A stretch of DNA of 64,000 bases from assembly GCA_019310385.1 (NCBI GenBank), contig JAFDEK010000014.1, positions 1 to 64,000 of the forward strand, read 5' to 3'. The notes under the pieces are model-generated. The model was not told the origin of the DNA, searched no databases, and saw nothing but the letters and a program-made list of their open reading frames with translations. The stretch comes from Deltaproteobacteria bacterium. Lineage in GTDB: Bacteria; Myxococcota_A; UBA9160; UBA4427. This document shows, piece by piece, positions 1-7,085 of the stretch. The position numbers and the translations under genes were made by a program. How positions within the stretch are numbered: position 1 is the stretch's first letter; each line of letters starts with the position of its first letter.

Positions 1-195
1 CCAGAATAATCCCAATCCGTGTCGGATGTACAGAATTCTTTGTCCTTTTCCTCATGGGAAACGGCCGTCTCGAATCTGTGTGGCCCTTTGCCTGCGCCAT
101 CCTTTCACCACGCGGTCCCAGATGTGCGCCTTGGGGGGCACTGCCGTAGAGTGGAGCCTGCGCCGGGTAATCTGCCCGGCAGAAGATTTCCAGCC

Positions 196-873
196 ATGCC
201 TGCCGACCCCAGACTCGCCGCCACCCTGGTCCTCCTGCGCGATGCCGATCCGGGGCCAGAGGTGCTCCTCGTCCGCCGCAGCCCGGCTCTCGCCTACCAC
301 GGTGGGGACTGGGTCTTTCCTGGCGGGCACGTCGATCCGGAAGACCGGGAGACCGCGGCCGACGGCCGCGAAGCGCTCGAGATCGCGCGGGTAGCAGCCG
401 TGCGTGAGGCCCGAGAGGAGGCGGGGGTGCGGGTGGGTCGCGCGTCGACCCTGTGCTTCGCCGAGTGGACTACGCCCGAGGTGAGTCCCACGCGCTTTCG
501 CACCTGGTACTTCGCGGCCCGCTGGGCTGGGGACCCGGTGGTGGTGGACGAGACGGAGACCGTCGATCACCGCTGGCTGCGACCCGCCCAGGCCCTGGAC
601 GCCCAGGCGACCGGCGAGCTTTCGATCCCCCCGCCCACTTATGTGACCCTGAGCCAGCTCGCTGCCTGCGGGTCGGTCGCCGAGGCACTGGCTCAGCTGG
701 GCGTGGCTGCGCCGGCCGTCAACCGGCCGCGCATCATCGATGTGCCGGGTGGCCATTGCTCCGTCTGCGAGGAGGATTCCGCCTACGCGGGGGGCGACTT
801 CGATCGGCCGGGACCCCGGCGCCGCCTCTGGATGCTCGATTCCGGCTGGCACTGTGAGTGGCGCGAGGGCTGA
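196..873 (+). CDS. NUDIX hydrolase, NUDT19/CoA-diphosphatase-like
   Basis: The protein is 225 aa and probably hydrolyses a nucleoside-diphosphate-linked substrate in the cytoplasm. The Nudix box is visible as 'FPGGHVDPED' (residues 41-50) followed by 'REAREEAGV' (70-78). The stretch between the two halves is about ten residues longer than in the classical box, as in NUDT19-type and some CoA-pyrophosphatase-like members. I chose the ATG at 196 because homology begins right after it ('ATLVLLRD'); the ORF-track start at 19 would add about 60 residues of non-conserved sequence. The tail is Cys/Trp-containing ('HCSVCEEDS...'). The substrate cannot be read from the sequence. The next gene converges on it with a 12 nt gap. 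Confidence 0.85.
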   Translation: MPADPRLAATLVLLRDADPGPEVLLVRRSPALAYHGGDWVFPGGHVDPEDRETAADGREALEIARVAAVREAREEAGVRVGRASTLCFAEWTTPEVSPTRFRTWYFAARWAGDPVVVDETETVDHRWLRPAQALDAQATGELSIPPPTYVTLSQLAACGSVAEALAQLGVAAPAVNRPRIIDVPGGHCSVCEEDSAYAGGDFDRPGPRRRLWMLDSGWHCEWREG

Positions 874-885
874 GCCCCCAGCCCG

Positions 886-1731
886 TCACTCCAAGCCCTC
901 GAAGAGCTCCAGCACACCCTCGCCGTAGGCGCGCCGAGCCACGCGACCGCCGCGGGCGCGGCACAGGGCCTCGAGCTCGGGGTTGGCATTGGCGGGGCAG
1001 AAGCCGTGGGGGAGCAGCTCGAAGGCCGAGCGGTCGTTGCTGCCATCGCCCACCACGAGGGCCTGCTCGGGTGCGAGGCCCAGCTGCGCGAGGAGGAGCG
1101 CGATCCCCTCGGCCTTGTCGACGAGGCCGAGAACGTCCAGGTACTCGCTGCTCTCGTGGCACTCGAGCAGCTCGCTGCGCAGCTCGGGGTGTTCGTCGAC
1201 CAGCTTCAGCAGCTCGCGATGGATCTGTGCGGCCTCGAGCTGCTCGGGAACGCAGAAGCAGAGGCTCGCGCGCTTTTCGATGGTTTCGCAGGGCGCTCCC
1301 AGACGCTCGCCCAGCTGGTGCCGCCCCTCCGTGGCGAACCACTCCATCACCCGGGCGATGTGCTCCGTACTCTCGTACTTGCGGGCGATCTCGTGGAGCT
1401 CGAAGTGTTGGGCCAGATCGAGGAGGTCGGGGTAGTGATCCTGCTCGAGGTCGTAGACGACCGAGCCGTGCTCCAGGATCAGGTAGCGGAGCTTGGCGCT
1501 CGAGAGCCCTTCGGCGATGAAGCGCGTGTCGGCGTACTTGCGCCCGGTGTTGAGGACCAGGTGCTCGACCGGCGAGGCGTCGACGGCGCGGCCGATGCGC
1601 GCCAGCATGGCGCCCTGGCGGGCGCTCAGACGGGCGCTCTGCGCTCCGACGCTGAAGCTCTCGCCGTCGGGCGGGTTGAGGCAGCCATCCACGTCGAGGA
1701 AGACCGCCCTGAGGTCGGTGGGCAGGCTCAT
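886..1731 (-). CDS. HAD-superfamily phosphatase
   Basis: This is a 281 aa cytoplasmic phosphatase of the Asp-nucleophile HAD type. Motif I is 'FLDVDGCL' with D13 and D15. Motif II is the threonine in 'LNTGRKY' (T62). The C-terminal motif 'VVGDGSNDRSAF' supplies the Mg2+-binding acidic residues. A lysine expected for motif III can be placed in 'DKAEGIALLL'. The layout (cap between motifs II and III, 'GDGSND') is that of the Cof/sucrose-phosphatase-like class IIB group; the substrate is unknown. The start is placed at the ATG at 1731, the last Met before motif I; the longer ORF to 1809 would run into the next gene. It lies 62 nt downstream of the phosphopantetheinyl transferase on the same strand. 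Confidence 0.8.
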   Translation of the reverse strand: MSLPTDLRAVFLDVDGCLNPPDGESFSVGAQSARLSARQGAMLARIGRAVDASPVEHLVLNTGRKYADTRFIAEGLSSAKLRYLILEHGSVVYDLEQDHYPDLLDLAQHFELHEIARKYESTEHIARVMEWFATEGRHQLGERLGAPCETIEKRASLCFCVPEQLEAAQIHRELLKLVDEHPELRSELLECHESSEYLDVLGLVDKAEGIALLLAQLGLAPEQALVVGDGSNDRSAFELLPHGFCPANANPELEALCRARGGRVARRAYGEGVLELFEGLE

Positions 1732-1793
1732 GGGGTGGGGAGCGTGCGGGTGAGTCCCCGATCGTGCAAGCGCGAGCCGGGGCGCATGGGCTC

Positions 1794-2561
1794 TCAGCCG
1801 CGTGGCCATTGCTCGCGGAGCACGAGCTCGCGGTCCGGACCCTCTCCGCGTCGCAAGGCCACGGCGAGCCGATGGTCATCGGAGATGGGCTGCAGTGCGA
1901 CCTGCCAGTGCTCGGGCCGATCGTCGATGTCCTCGCCGAAGGAGATCGACGGAGCCTCGGCACTGCTCTCGAAGTCGAAGCGGACCGCTCGCACGGGAAG
2001 CTGGAAGCCGAGTCCCCGGGCCTTTGCGTAGGCCTCCTTGAGGGTCCAGTACTCGGTGAAGCGGATGTCGCGGGCCGGCCCCTCACGAGCGAAGAGTGCG
2101 CGCCGCTCTCCCTCGGAGAGGACGCGCTTGGCGACGCCCGCGAGATCCTTCACGCGGCCGACGCACTCCACGTCGATGCCGCAGTCGATCTGTGTGCAGA
2201 TCACGCAGGCCACGAGCCCGGAGGTGTGGGAGAGGTTGAAGCGCAGGGGCGGCGCCCCCGACGGTCCGGAGACCTCCGGCTTGTCGTGCTCGCCCTTCTC
2301 GAATTCCCACGCGGCGGGTCGTACCTCGGCATAGCGGGAGAGGGCGCTGCGCACGAGAGCGTGGGCGACGAGGAAGTGGTGGCGGTCCGGCTCGCGCACG
2401 AAGCGTCGGGCGCGCTCGTGCTCCTCGGGCGAGAGCAGGGCGTGGTAGCCCTCGAGCAGGGCCGGGTCGAGGTGCTCGTCGGGCCGGGCCAGCCATACGT
2501 GGGCCTCGCCCTCGAGGCGGGCGAACTCCTGGGCGGGGTCGGGTGCTCGGGGGTGGGTCAT
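1794..2561 (-). CDS. 4'-phosphopantetheinyl transferase (Sfp/AcpT type)
   Basis: At 255 aa it has the usual length of the Sfp-type two-domain family, which transfers the phosphopantetheine arm from CoA to a serine of acyl or peptidyl carrier proteins. The diagnostic motifs are all present: 'FNLSHTSGLVACVI', the Mg2+-binding 'GIDVE', and the family signature 'FTEYWTLKEAYAKARGLGF' (W-x-x-KEA-x-x-K). The N-terminal part contains 'SPEEHERARRF' and 'FLVAHALVRSALSRY', also typical. No carrier protein or synthase is encoded nearby, so its target lies outside the window. The gene heads the leftward pair with the HAD phosphatase. The start ATG at 2561 follows a short gap from the divergent glycan operon. 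Confidence 0.92.
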   Translation of the reverse strand: MTHPRAPDPAQEFARLEGEAHVWLARPDEHLDPALLEGYHALLSPEEHERARRFVREPDRHHFLVAHALVRSALSRYAEVRPAAWEFEKGEHDKPEVSGPSGAPPLRFNLSHTSGLVACVICTQIDCGIDVECVGRVKDLAGVAKRVLSEGERRALFAREGPARDIRFTEYWTLKEAYAKARGLGFQLPVRAVRFDFESSAEAPSISFGEDIDDRPEHWQVALQPISDDHRLAVALRRGEGPDRELVLREQWPRG

Positions 2562-2719
2562 GAAGGCCAGTGTTGCCTTGCCCGGGCGGTCCTGCCAGGG
2601 GCCCGGGTCCCCACCCCCGCTGCCCGTCTGCCGAATTTTCTTTGGGAATTCCAGTACTTCCCTCTGCTAAGCTGAGCGCCGCCGCGCGCCGATCAAGGGC
2701 AGCGCAGCGCGGAGCGGAA

Positions 2720-3505
2720 TTGAGAATCGCAATCTTCACCCAGGACGATCGGGTCTACCTGCCGGCCTCCGTGGGAACGGTCGTCGAGGCAATGCCGGAG
2801 CAGATCTCCTGCATCGTGCTCTCGCCCCCCATGTCGACCCATGGCGGCGCGGTGAAGGGGCTGCTGCGCCACCTGCCGGTATTCGGGGTGCAGGGCACGC
2901 TGCGCATGGGGTGGCGCGTCATCTGGGCGCGCATCGGCCCGAAGCTGGGCTTTGGGCCCCCGGGCGGGCGCCAGTACTGGTCCATCGAGGACGTGGGCCG
3001 CCGCTTCGGGATCCCCACCTTCTATGTCGACGAGGTGAATTCTCCGCAGATGCACGAGATCCTGGACGACCATCCCTCGGATCTGCTGGTCTCGGTCTCT
3101 TGTCCCCAGATCATCCGCGCAAAGCTGCTGCGCCGCTTCACCCACGGTGGCATCAACGTCCACTCGGCGCCGCTGCCGCGCTACCGGGGTCTGATGCCGG
3201 CCTTTTGGGTGCTCTACAACGGCGAGAAGGAGACCGCGGTCACGGTCCACGACCTGGCCGAGAAGCTCGACAACGGGGAGATCCTCCACCAGGAGCCCAT
3301 CGCCATCGAGGCGGGCGAGACCTGGAACTCGCTGCTCGGAAAGACCAAGGGAGCGGCGGGTACGGCCCTGGTGAAGGCCATTGGCCAGATCGCGGATGGC
3401 ACGGTGGTGCGCAGGCCCAACCGCGACGAGGACTCGACCTACTTCAGCTTTCCTACCTGGAAGGAGGCCCGCGTGTTTCGCTCTCGCGGGCGGCGGATGT
3501 TCTGA
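2720..3505 (+). CDS. formyltransferase-family protein
   Basis: This 261 aa protein carries the formyl-transferase signature 'GINVHSAPLPRYRGLMPAFWVL', in which the Asn-His pair is the catalytic N-x-H of the N10-formyl-THF-dependent transferases (Fmt, ArnA, WbkC type). 'TVHDLAEKLDNGEILHQEPI' matches the later conserved D-x-G-x-I block. I chose the TTG at 2720 because an AGGAG-like 'GGAGCGGA' lies just upstream and the product then begins 'MRIAIFTQDD', the expected first beta strand; the track ORF from 2570 adds a non-conserved leader. It begins an operon with a polysaccharide deacetylase (4 nt gap) and a glycosyltransferase, so it probably formylates an amino-sugar nucleotide rather than initiator tRNA. 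The acceptor is an inference. Confidence 0.8.
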   Translation: MRIAIFTQDDRVYLPASVGTVVEAMPEQISCIVLSPPMSTHGGAVKGLLRHLPVFGVQGTLRMGWRVIWARIGPKLGFGPPGGRQYWSIEDVGRRFGIPTFYVDEVNSPQMHEILDDHPSDLLVSVSCPQIIRAKLLRRFTHGGINVHSAPLPRYRGLMPAFWVLYNGEKETAVTVHDLAEKLDNGEILHQEPIAIEAGETWNSLLGKTKGAAGTALVKAIGQIADGTVVRRPNRDEDSTYFSFPTWKEARVFRSRGRRMF

Positions 3506-3509
3506 GGCG

Positions 3510-4358
3510 ATGCCCAACGTCTTCTCCGTCGACGTCGAGGACTGGTTCCATCTACTCGACAGCAGCGAGGCGCCCGAGTACGAGCGCTGGGCGAGTCTGG
3601 AATCCCGGGTGCGCCGCAACACCGAGCTCTTGCTCGCCGAGCTGGCCCGGCGCGAGGTCCGCTGCACCTTCTTCGTGCTCGGCTGGATCGCGGAGCAGCA
3701 CCCGGAACTCATTGCCGAGATCGCGGGCGCCGGTCACGAGATCGCGAGCCACGGCTACGCTCACACTCTCATCTACACCCAGAGCCCCGAGGCCTTCCGC
3801 GACGATCTGCGGCGCGCGAGTGACGCCATCGTGGCGGCTTGCGGCGTGAAGCCCCGGGGTTTTCGCGCGCCCGGCTTCTCCATCAAGCGGCAGAACCTGT
3901 GGGCCTTCGACGTGCTGAAGGAAGAGGGCTTCGTCTACGACTCGTCGTCTTTTCCCGCCCCGCGCTCTCACGGCGGCCTGCCCGGCACCACTCCGCTGCC
4001 CACGGTGCTCGACAACGGACTCGTCGAGTTTCCGATCTCGACCGTCGACCTGCGGCTTGCGCGCTGGAGCTATCTGGGCGGCGGCTACCTGCGGCTGCTC
4101 CCCAAGCGCCTCGTGCTCTCCTGGGCGGCGAGCCAGGAGAAGGCCGGCATCCCGCTCATCCTCTACATCCACCCCCGCGACGTCGACTCCGGGCAGCCGC
4201 GCCTTCGGCTCTTGCCCCACAGCTACTTTCGCACCTATGTCGGGGTCTCGAGCTGTCTCGATAAGGTGTCGGCGCTGCTCGACCGCTTCGAGTGGACCAG
4301 CTTCGAGGAGTACCTGCGCTGCGCTCCGCCCCAGGGCCAGGAGAGGGCCTCGGCATGA
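3510..4358 (+). CDS. polysaccharide deacetylase, XrtA/PEP-CTERM-locus type
   Basis: A 282 aa NodB-fold deacetylase. The opening 'FSVDVEDWFHLLDSS' is the hallmark of the exosortase-A-associated deacetylases, with the metal/base Asp pair in 'DVED'. It is followed by 'CTFFVLGWIAEQHPELI', the metal-binding 'EIASHGYAH', 'FRAPGFSI' and 'YDSSSFPAPRSHGG'. The start at 3510 is four bases after the formyltransferase stop and begins exactly at the conserved first strand. The stop overlaps the next start as ATGA. In known loci these enzymes N-deacetylate hexosamines of an exported polysaccharide whose genes accompany exosortase. No exosortase is in the window, but a candidate sorted protein lies at 7.1-9.0 kb. 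Confidence 0.92.
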   Translation: MPNVFSVDVEDWFHLLDSSEAPEYERWASLESRVRRNTELLLAELARREVRCTFFVLGWIAEQHPELIAEIAGAGHEIASHGYAHTLIYTQSPEAFRDDLRRASDAIVAACGVKPRGFRAPGFSIKRQNLWAFDVLKEEGFVYDSSSFPAPRSHGGLPGTTPLPTVLDNGLVEFPISTVDLRLARWSYLGGGYLRLLPKRLVLSWAASQEKAGIPLILYIHPRDVDSGQPRLRLLPHSYFRTYVGVSSCLDKVSALLDRFEWTSFEEYLRCAPPQGQERASA

Positions 4359-5590
4359 AGATCCTCTTCCTCACGGACAACTTCCCGCCCGAGTCGAACG
4401 CACCCGCCATTCGTACCTTCGAGCACACCCGGGAATGGGTGAAGGCCGGTCACGAGGTCACGGTGCTGACCTGCGCGCCCAATTTTCCGCGAGGTCGGGT
4501 CTACGAGGGCTATCGCAACCGTCTCTTCCAGCGCGAGGAGATCGAGGGGATCCGCGTCGTTCGCGTGTGGAGCTGGATCGCGGCCAACGAGGGCTCGCTC
4601 AAGCGCATCCTCGACTACATGAGCTTCATGCTGAGCGCCGTCGTCGCGTCGCTCTTCCTGAAGCGGCCCGACGTGGTGATCGGAACCTCACCCCAGTTCT
4701 TCACCGCCGCCGCGGCCTGGATGGTGGGCAAGCTGAAGCGGCGCCCCTGGGTCTTCGAGCTGCGCGACCTCTGGCCCGAGACCATTCTGGCCGTCGGGGC
4801 CATGAAGAAGGGACGCCTGGTCGAGGCCATCGAGCGCTTCGCGGATTTTCTCTATCGCGACGCCGACCTCGTGGTGCCCGTCACCGACTCCTTCGCGCGG
4901 CATCTCGAGCAGGTGGGGGTGGACCCCGAGCGGATCGTCGTCGTCACCAACGGGATCGAGCCCGGTCAGCACGTGCCGGAGCGCGCTCCCGCGGCGGTGC
5001 GGGAGCACTGGGGCATTCCGGCGGACGCCTTCGTCGCGGGCTACATCGGCACGGCGGGCCTGTGTCACGGGCTCAGCGCGGTCCTCGACGCGGCGGTCCT
5101 CCTGCAGGGCGATCGCGGCTTCCACTTCGCCCTCATGGGGGACGGGGCCGACAAGGACGAGCTGAGGGAGATCGCCCGGGAGCGAAAGCTCGAGAACGTG
5201 ACGATCATCGACGGACAGCCGCGGCAGGCAGCCCTCGAGCTGCTCAATGCCGTCGATGTCTCCCTGGTCGTGCTCAAGAACTCGCCGCTCTTCGAGACCG
5301 TGATCCCGTCGAAGATCTTCGAAGCCATGGAGCTGCGCAAGCCGATCCTGATTGGTGTGCGGGGCGAGAGCCGCAAGATCGTGGTGGACGAGGTGGGTTG
5401 TGGGGTTGCTTTCCCGCCGGAGGATGCCGAGGCGATGGCGGCCGCCCTGCAACGGCTCGCCCGGGACGACGAGGAGCGCCAGCGGCTGGCCCAGCGCGGC
5501 GGCGAGGCCCTGGTCGAACGCTTCCGGCGCAGCGCCCTGGCGGCGAAGATGCTCGCCGCCCTCGAGGCTCTGGTCCGCAGCCGGCACTGA
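4355..5590 (+). CDS. group 1 (GT4) glycosyltransferase, WbuB-like
   Basis: This 411 aa GT-B glycosyltransferase probably adds a sugar to a lipid-linked glycan at the inner face of the membrane. The N-terminal half begins 'MKILFLTDNFPPESNAPAIRTFEH', the usual first strand and glycine/proline loop. 'WVFELRDLWPETI' is highly characteristic of WbuB-like enzymes. The C-terminal domain holds 'NGIEPGQ', 'YIGTAGLCHGL', 'GDGADKDEL' and 'PSKIFEAMELRKPILIGVRGE', the donor-binding E-x7-E region. Its ATG overlaps the deacetylase stop, so translation is likely coupled. With the two upstream genes it makes a compact amino-sugar modification and transfer module. Confidence 0.92.
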   Translation: MKILFLTDNFPPESNAPAIRTFEHTREWVKAGHEVTVLTCAPNFPRGRVYEGYRNRLFQREEIEGIRVVRVWSWIAANEGSLKRILDYMSFMLSAVVASLFLKRPDVVIGTSPQFFTAAAAWMVGKLKRRPWVFELRDLWPETILAVGAMKKGRLVEAIERFADFLYRDADLVVPVTDSFARHLEQVGVDPERIVVVTNGIEPGQHVPERAPAAVREHWGIPADAFVAGYIGTAGLCHGLSAVLDAAVLLQGDRGFHFALMGDGADKDELREIARERKLENVTIIDGQPRQAALELLNAVDVSLVVLKNSPLFETVIPSKIFEAMELRKPILIGVRGESRKIVVDEVGCGVAFPPEDAEAMAAALQRLARDDEERQRLAQRGGEALVERFRRSALAAKMLAALEALVRSRH

Positions 5591-5602
5591 GCTCCGCCAG
5601 AC

Positions 5603-5663
5603 GCAGCGCCTCCGTTAGTGGCAGCGCCTCTGTTAGTGGCAGCGCCTCTGCTAGTGGCAGCGA
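5603..5663. repeat. 18-bp tandem repeat (3 copies plus a partial)
   Basis: The unit 'GCAGCGCCTCTGTTAGTG' occurs three times (5603-5620, 5621-5638, 5639-5656) with one or two substitutions, then seven further matching bases. It fills the gap between two convergent genes. On the minus strand the last copy contains the TAG stop of the small lipoprotein gene, so the array looks like repeated duplication of that gene's own 3' end. Confidence 0.95.
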
Positions 5664-6001
5664 TAGATGCCGTACTCGCGCTTTCCTTCCTCGACCTCGC
5701 CGACCGGCGCCACGGCGTTCCCTTCGAGCCCCACCGCTGAGTTGCGCGCCATGGTCTCGAGCTCGGCGGCCACCTTGTCTTTGCCCCGCGAGACGAAGCC
5801 CACCTTGGCGGGGACCTCGACCAGGGTCTCGCCCAGCCTCCGGCAGCTCGGGCGGTTGGCCTCGTCGGCGGAGATCACGCGGACTTCACTCGCGCCAGGA
5901 GCGGGCTCCACGTGCTTGCAGCCCGAAGCGAGTAGCGCCGCGGCGGCGAGCAGCACGCATCCGGCGAGCGTGGGAATGGAAAGCAGTCTGGAGCCGATCA
6001 T
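5651..6001 (-). CDS. DUF4156-like small lipoprotein
   Basis: A 116 aa predicted lipoprotein. The N-terminus is a typical type II signal peptide, 'MIGSRLLSIPTLAGCVLLAAAALLASGCKH', with lipobox 'ASGC' at residues 25-28. The mature part 'ASEVRVISADEANRPSCRRLGETLVEV' followed by a central 'LETMARNSAVGLEGNAV' and a final 'YGIYRC' resembles the DUF4156 family (E. coli YjeI-like), whose role is unknown. The two mature cysteines (near residues 53 and 115) may pair. The ORF-track entry reaching 6586 is not the gene; the start is the ATG at 6001. Its stop lies inside an 18-bp tandem repeat, so extra copies of the last six codons trail behind it. Confidence 0.8.
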   Translation of the reverse strand: MIGSRLLSIPTLAGCVLLAAAALLASGCKHVEPAPGASEVRVISADEANRPSCRRLGETLVEVPAKVGFVSRGKDKVAAELETMARNSAVGLEGNAVAPVGEVEEGKREYGIYRCH

Positions 6002-6042
6002 CGCGATACCCCCCTCGAGTTTCTTGGCGGCGAGCCGCGCCC

Positions 6043-6852
6043 TCAGGCCCGGTACATACCGCCGTTGGCGTGAAAGATCTGTCCCGTCGTGTAGCCGAAG
6101 AGCTTCGGGTCCGCGATGGCGCAGATGGTGTTCGCCATCTCCTCGGGCTCGGCGATGCGGCCCACCAGGGTCGTGCGCGCCATGGCGGCCATGCCCTCGT
6201 CGCCGATCGCGGCCAGCATGGGGGTGCGCACGGGGCCGGGTGCGATGGCGTTCACCCTCACGCCGTAGCCCGCGAACTCCCGGGCCGTCGTGCGGGTGAC
6301 GGCCTCGATGGCCCCCTTGGCGGCGGTGTAGTCGACCTGGCCGATGTTGCCGTCCCGGGCGCTCACCGACGAGAAGTTGACGATGTAGCGGTTCACGCCG
6401 TCGTCGAGCGGCTGGTTGCCGTTGGCCTTGAAGAGCGGGTGCCAGTGCTGGGCCGCGGCCTCGCGGGTGAAGAGGAAGGTCCCGTGCAGGTGCACGGCGA
6501 CGACGGCCTTGAAGTCGTCGTAGGACTTCTTGGCGATGCGGGCATCGCGGGTGATGCCGGCCACGTTGACGACTCCGTTGATGCACCCCGTCGCTTCGAG
6601 GACGGCGGCGACCACGCCCTTCACATCCTCTTCGTCGGTGACGTTTGCGGGGACCACCAGGGGCTCCGTGGCGGCGAAGCCCGCGAGCTCGCTCTGCACC
6701 TCTCGCAGCCGCCCCTCGTCGAGGTCCACGAGGGCCACGCAGGCGCCGTGGGCGGCCAGGGCCGCCGCTACGCGGTTGCCGATGCCCTGGCCGGCTCCGG
6801 TCACGATGTGGGTTTCGCCCGTGAAGGCGCCTTCGCGCAGCACGCGTTCCAT
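6043..6852 (-). CDS. short-chain dehydrogenase/reductase, FabG-like
   Basis: The 269 aa protein is a classical SDR oxidoreductase. The cofactor-binding 'TGAGQGIG' lies at residues 18-25, with 'VDLDE' at the end of beta 2; an Asp there usually favours NAD(H). The structural 'NVAG' motif, the catalytic serine in 'NFSSVSA' and the catalytic 'YTAAK' (Y-x3-K) are all present, and the end 'TGQIFHANGGMYRA' is the standard SDR C-terminus. An insert of about ten residues, 'HPLFKANGNQPLDDGVNR', sits before the catalytic serine strand; this is unusual for FabG and resembles SDRs of acyl-CoA metabolism. The substrate is not predictable. It has no operon partner; the lipoprotein follows after 41 nt. Confidence 0.88.
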   Translation of the reverse strand: MERVLREGAFTGETHIVTGAGQGIGNRVAAALAAHGACVALVDLDEGRLREVQSELAGFAATEPLVVPANVTDEEDVKGVVAAVLEATGCINGVVNVAGITRDARIAKKSYDDFKAVVAVHLHGTFLFTREAAAQHWHPLFKANGNQPLDDGVNRYIVNFSSVSARDGNIGQVDYTAAKGAIEAVTRTTAREFAGYGVRVNAIAPGPVRTPMLAAIGDEGMAAMARTTLVGRIAEPEEMANTICAIADPKLFGYTTGQIFHANGGMYRA

Positions 6853-6860
6853 GTGGGATC

Positions 6861-6890
6861 TCTCTTCAGTTGGCTTCAGTCTGCTTCAGC
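6861..6890. repeat. 10-bp tandem repeat upstream of the SDR start
   Basis: Three consecutive 10-bp units sharing 'CTTCAGT' or 'CTTCAGC' ('TCTCTTCAGT', 'TGGCTTCAGT', 'CTGCTTCAGC') lie just upstream of the SDR start codon, in its presumed leader. It is one of several short tandem arrays in this window. Confidence 0.6.
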
Positions 6891-7019
6891 CGGTTGAGGT
6901 CTGTGAAGCTCTGGATTTCGGCTACGGGCTCCGGTGTGGATTCGCACCGGCCGGCCCAGAATATTGCGGTCCCCGGAGCGAATCACAAGCGTCCGCCGGC
7001 GGAGGTGCCTGAAGGCCGA

Positions 7020-7052
7020 AGAGCCCCCGGAGCGGGCAGCTCCGGGGGCTCT
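7020..7052 (-). terminator. strong hairpin after the Cys-rich protein gene
   Basis: 'AGAGCCCCCGGAGC' (7020-7033) and 'GCTCCGGGGGCTCT' (7039-7052) form a perfect 14-bp stem with a five-base loop, about 33 nt past the stop codon of the minus-strand gene at 7086. There is no clear T-run, so it may be an imperfect intrinsic terminator or an mRNA-stabilising hairpin. Confidence 0.65.
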
Positions 7053-7085
7053 CCATTGGATCCAAACGATGCTCGACTTGCGCTC

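Noticed and set aside
5603-5663. Tandem repeats considered as a CRISPR array
   Set aside because: The 18-bp units abut directly with no unique spacers, and no cas genes are in the window; the same holds for the other arrays.
4057-6897. 946 aa ORF on the plus strand
   Set aside because: It overlaps the deacetylase, glycosyltransferase, lipoprotein and SDR genes in other frames and shows only Arg/Ala/Gly-rich composition; it is a GC-driven shadow.
6931-6950. Hairpin 'CCGGTG TGGATTCG CACCGG' as the T-arm of a tRNA
   Set aside because: No matching acceptor stem, D-arm or anticodon arm could be laid out around it on either strand.
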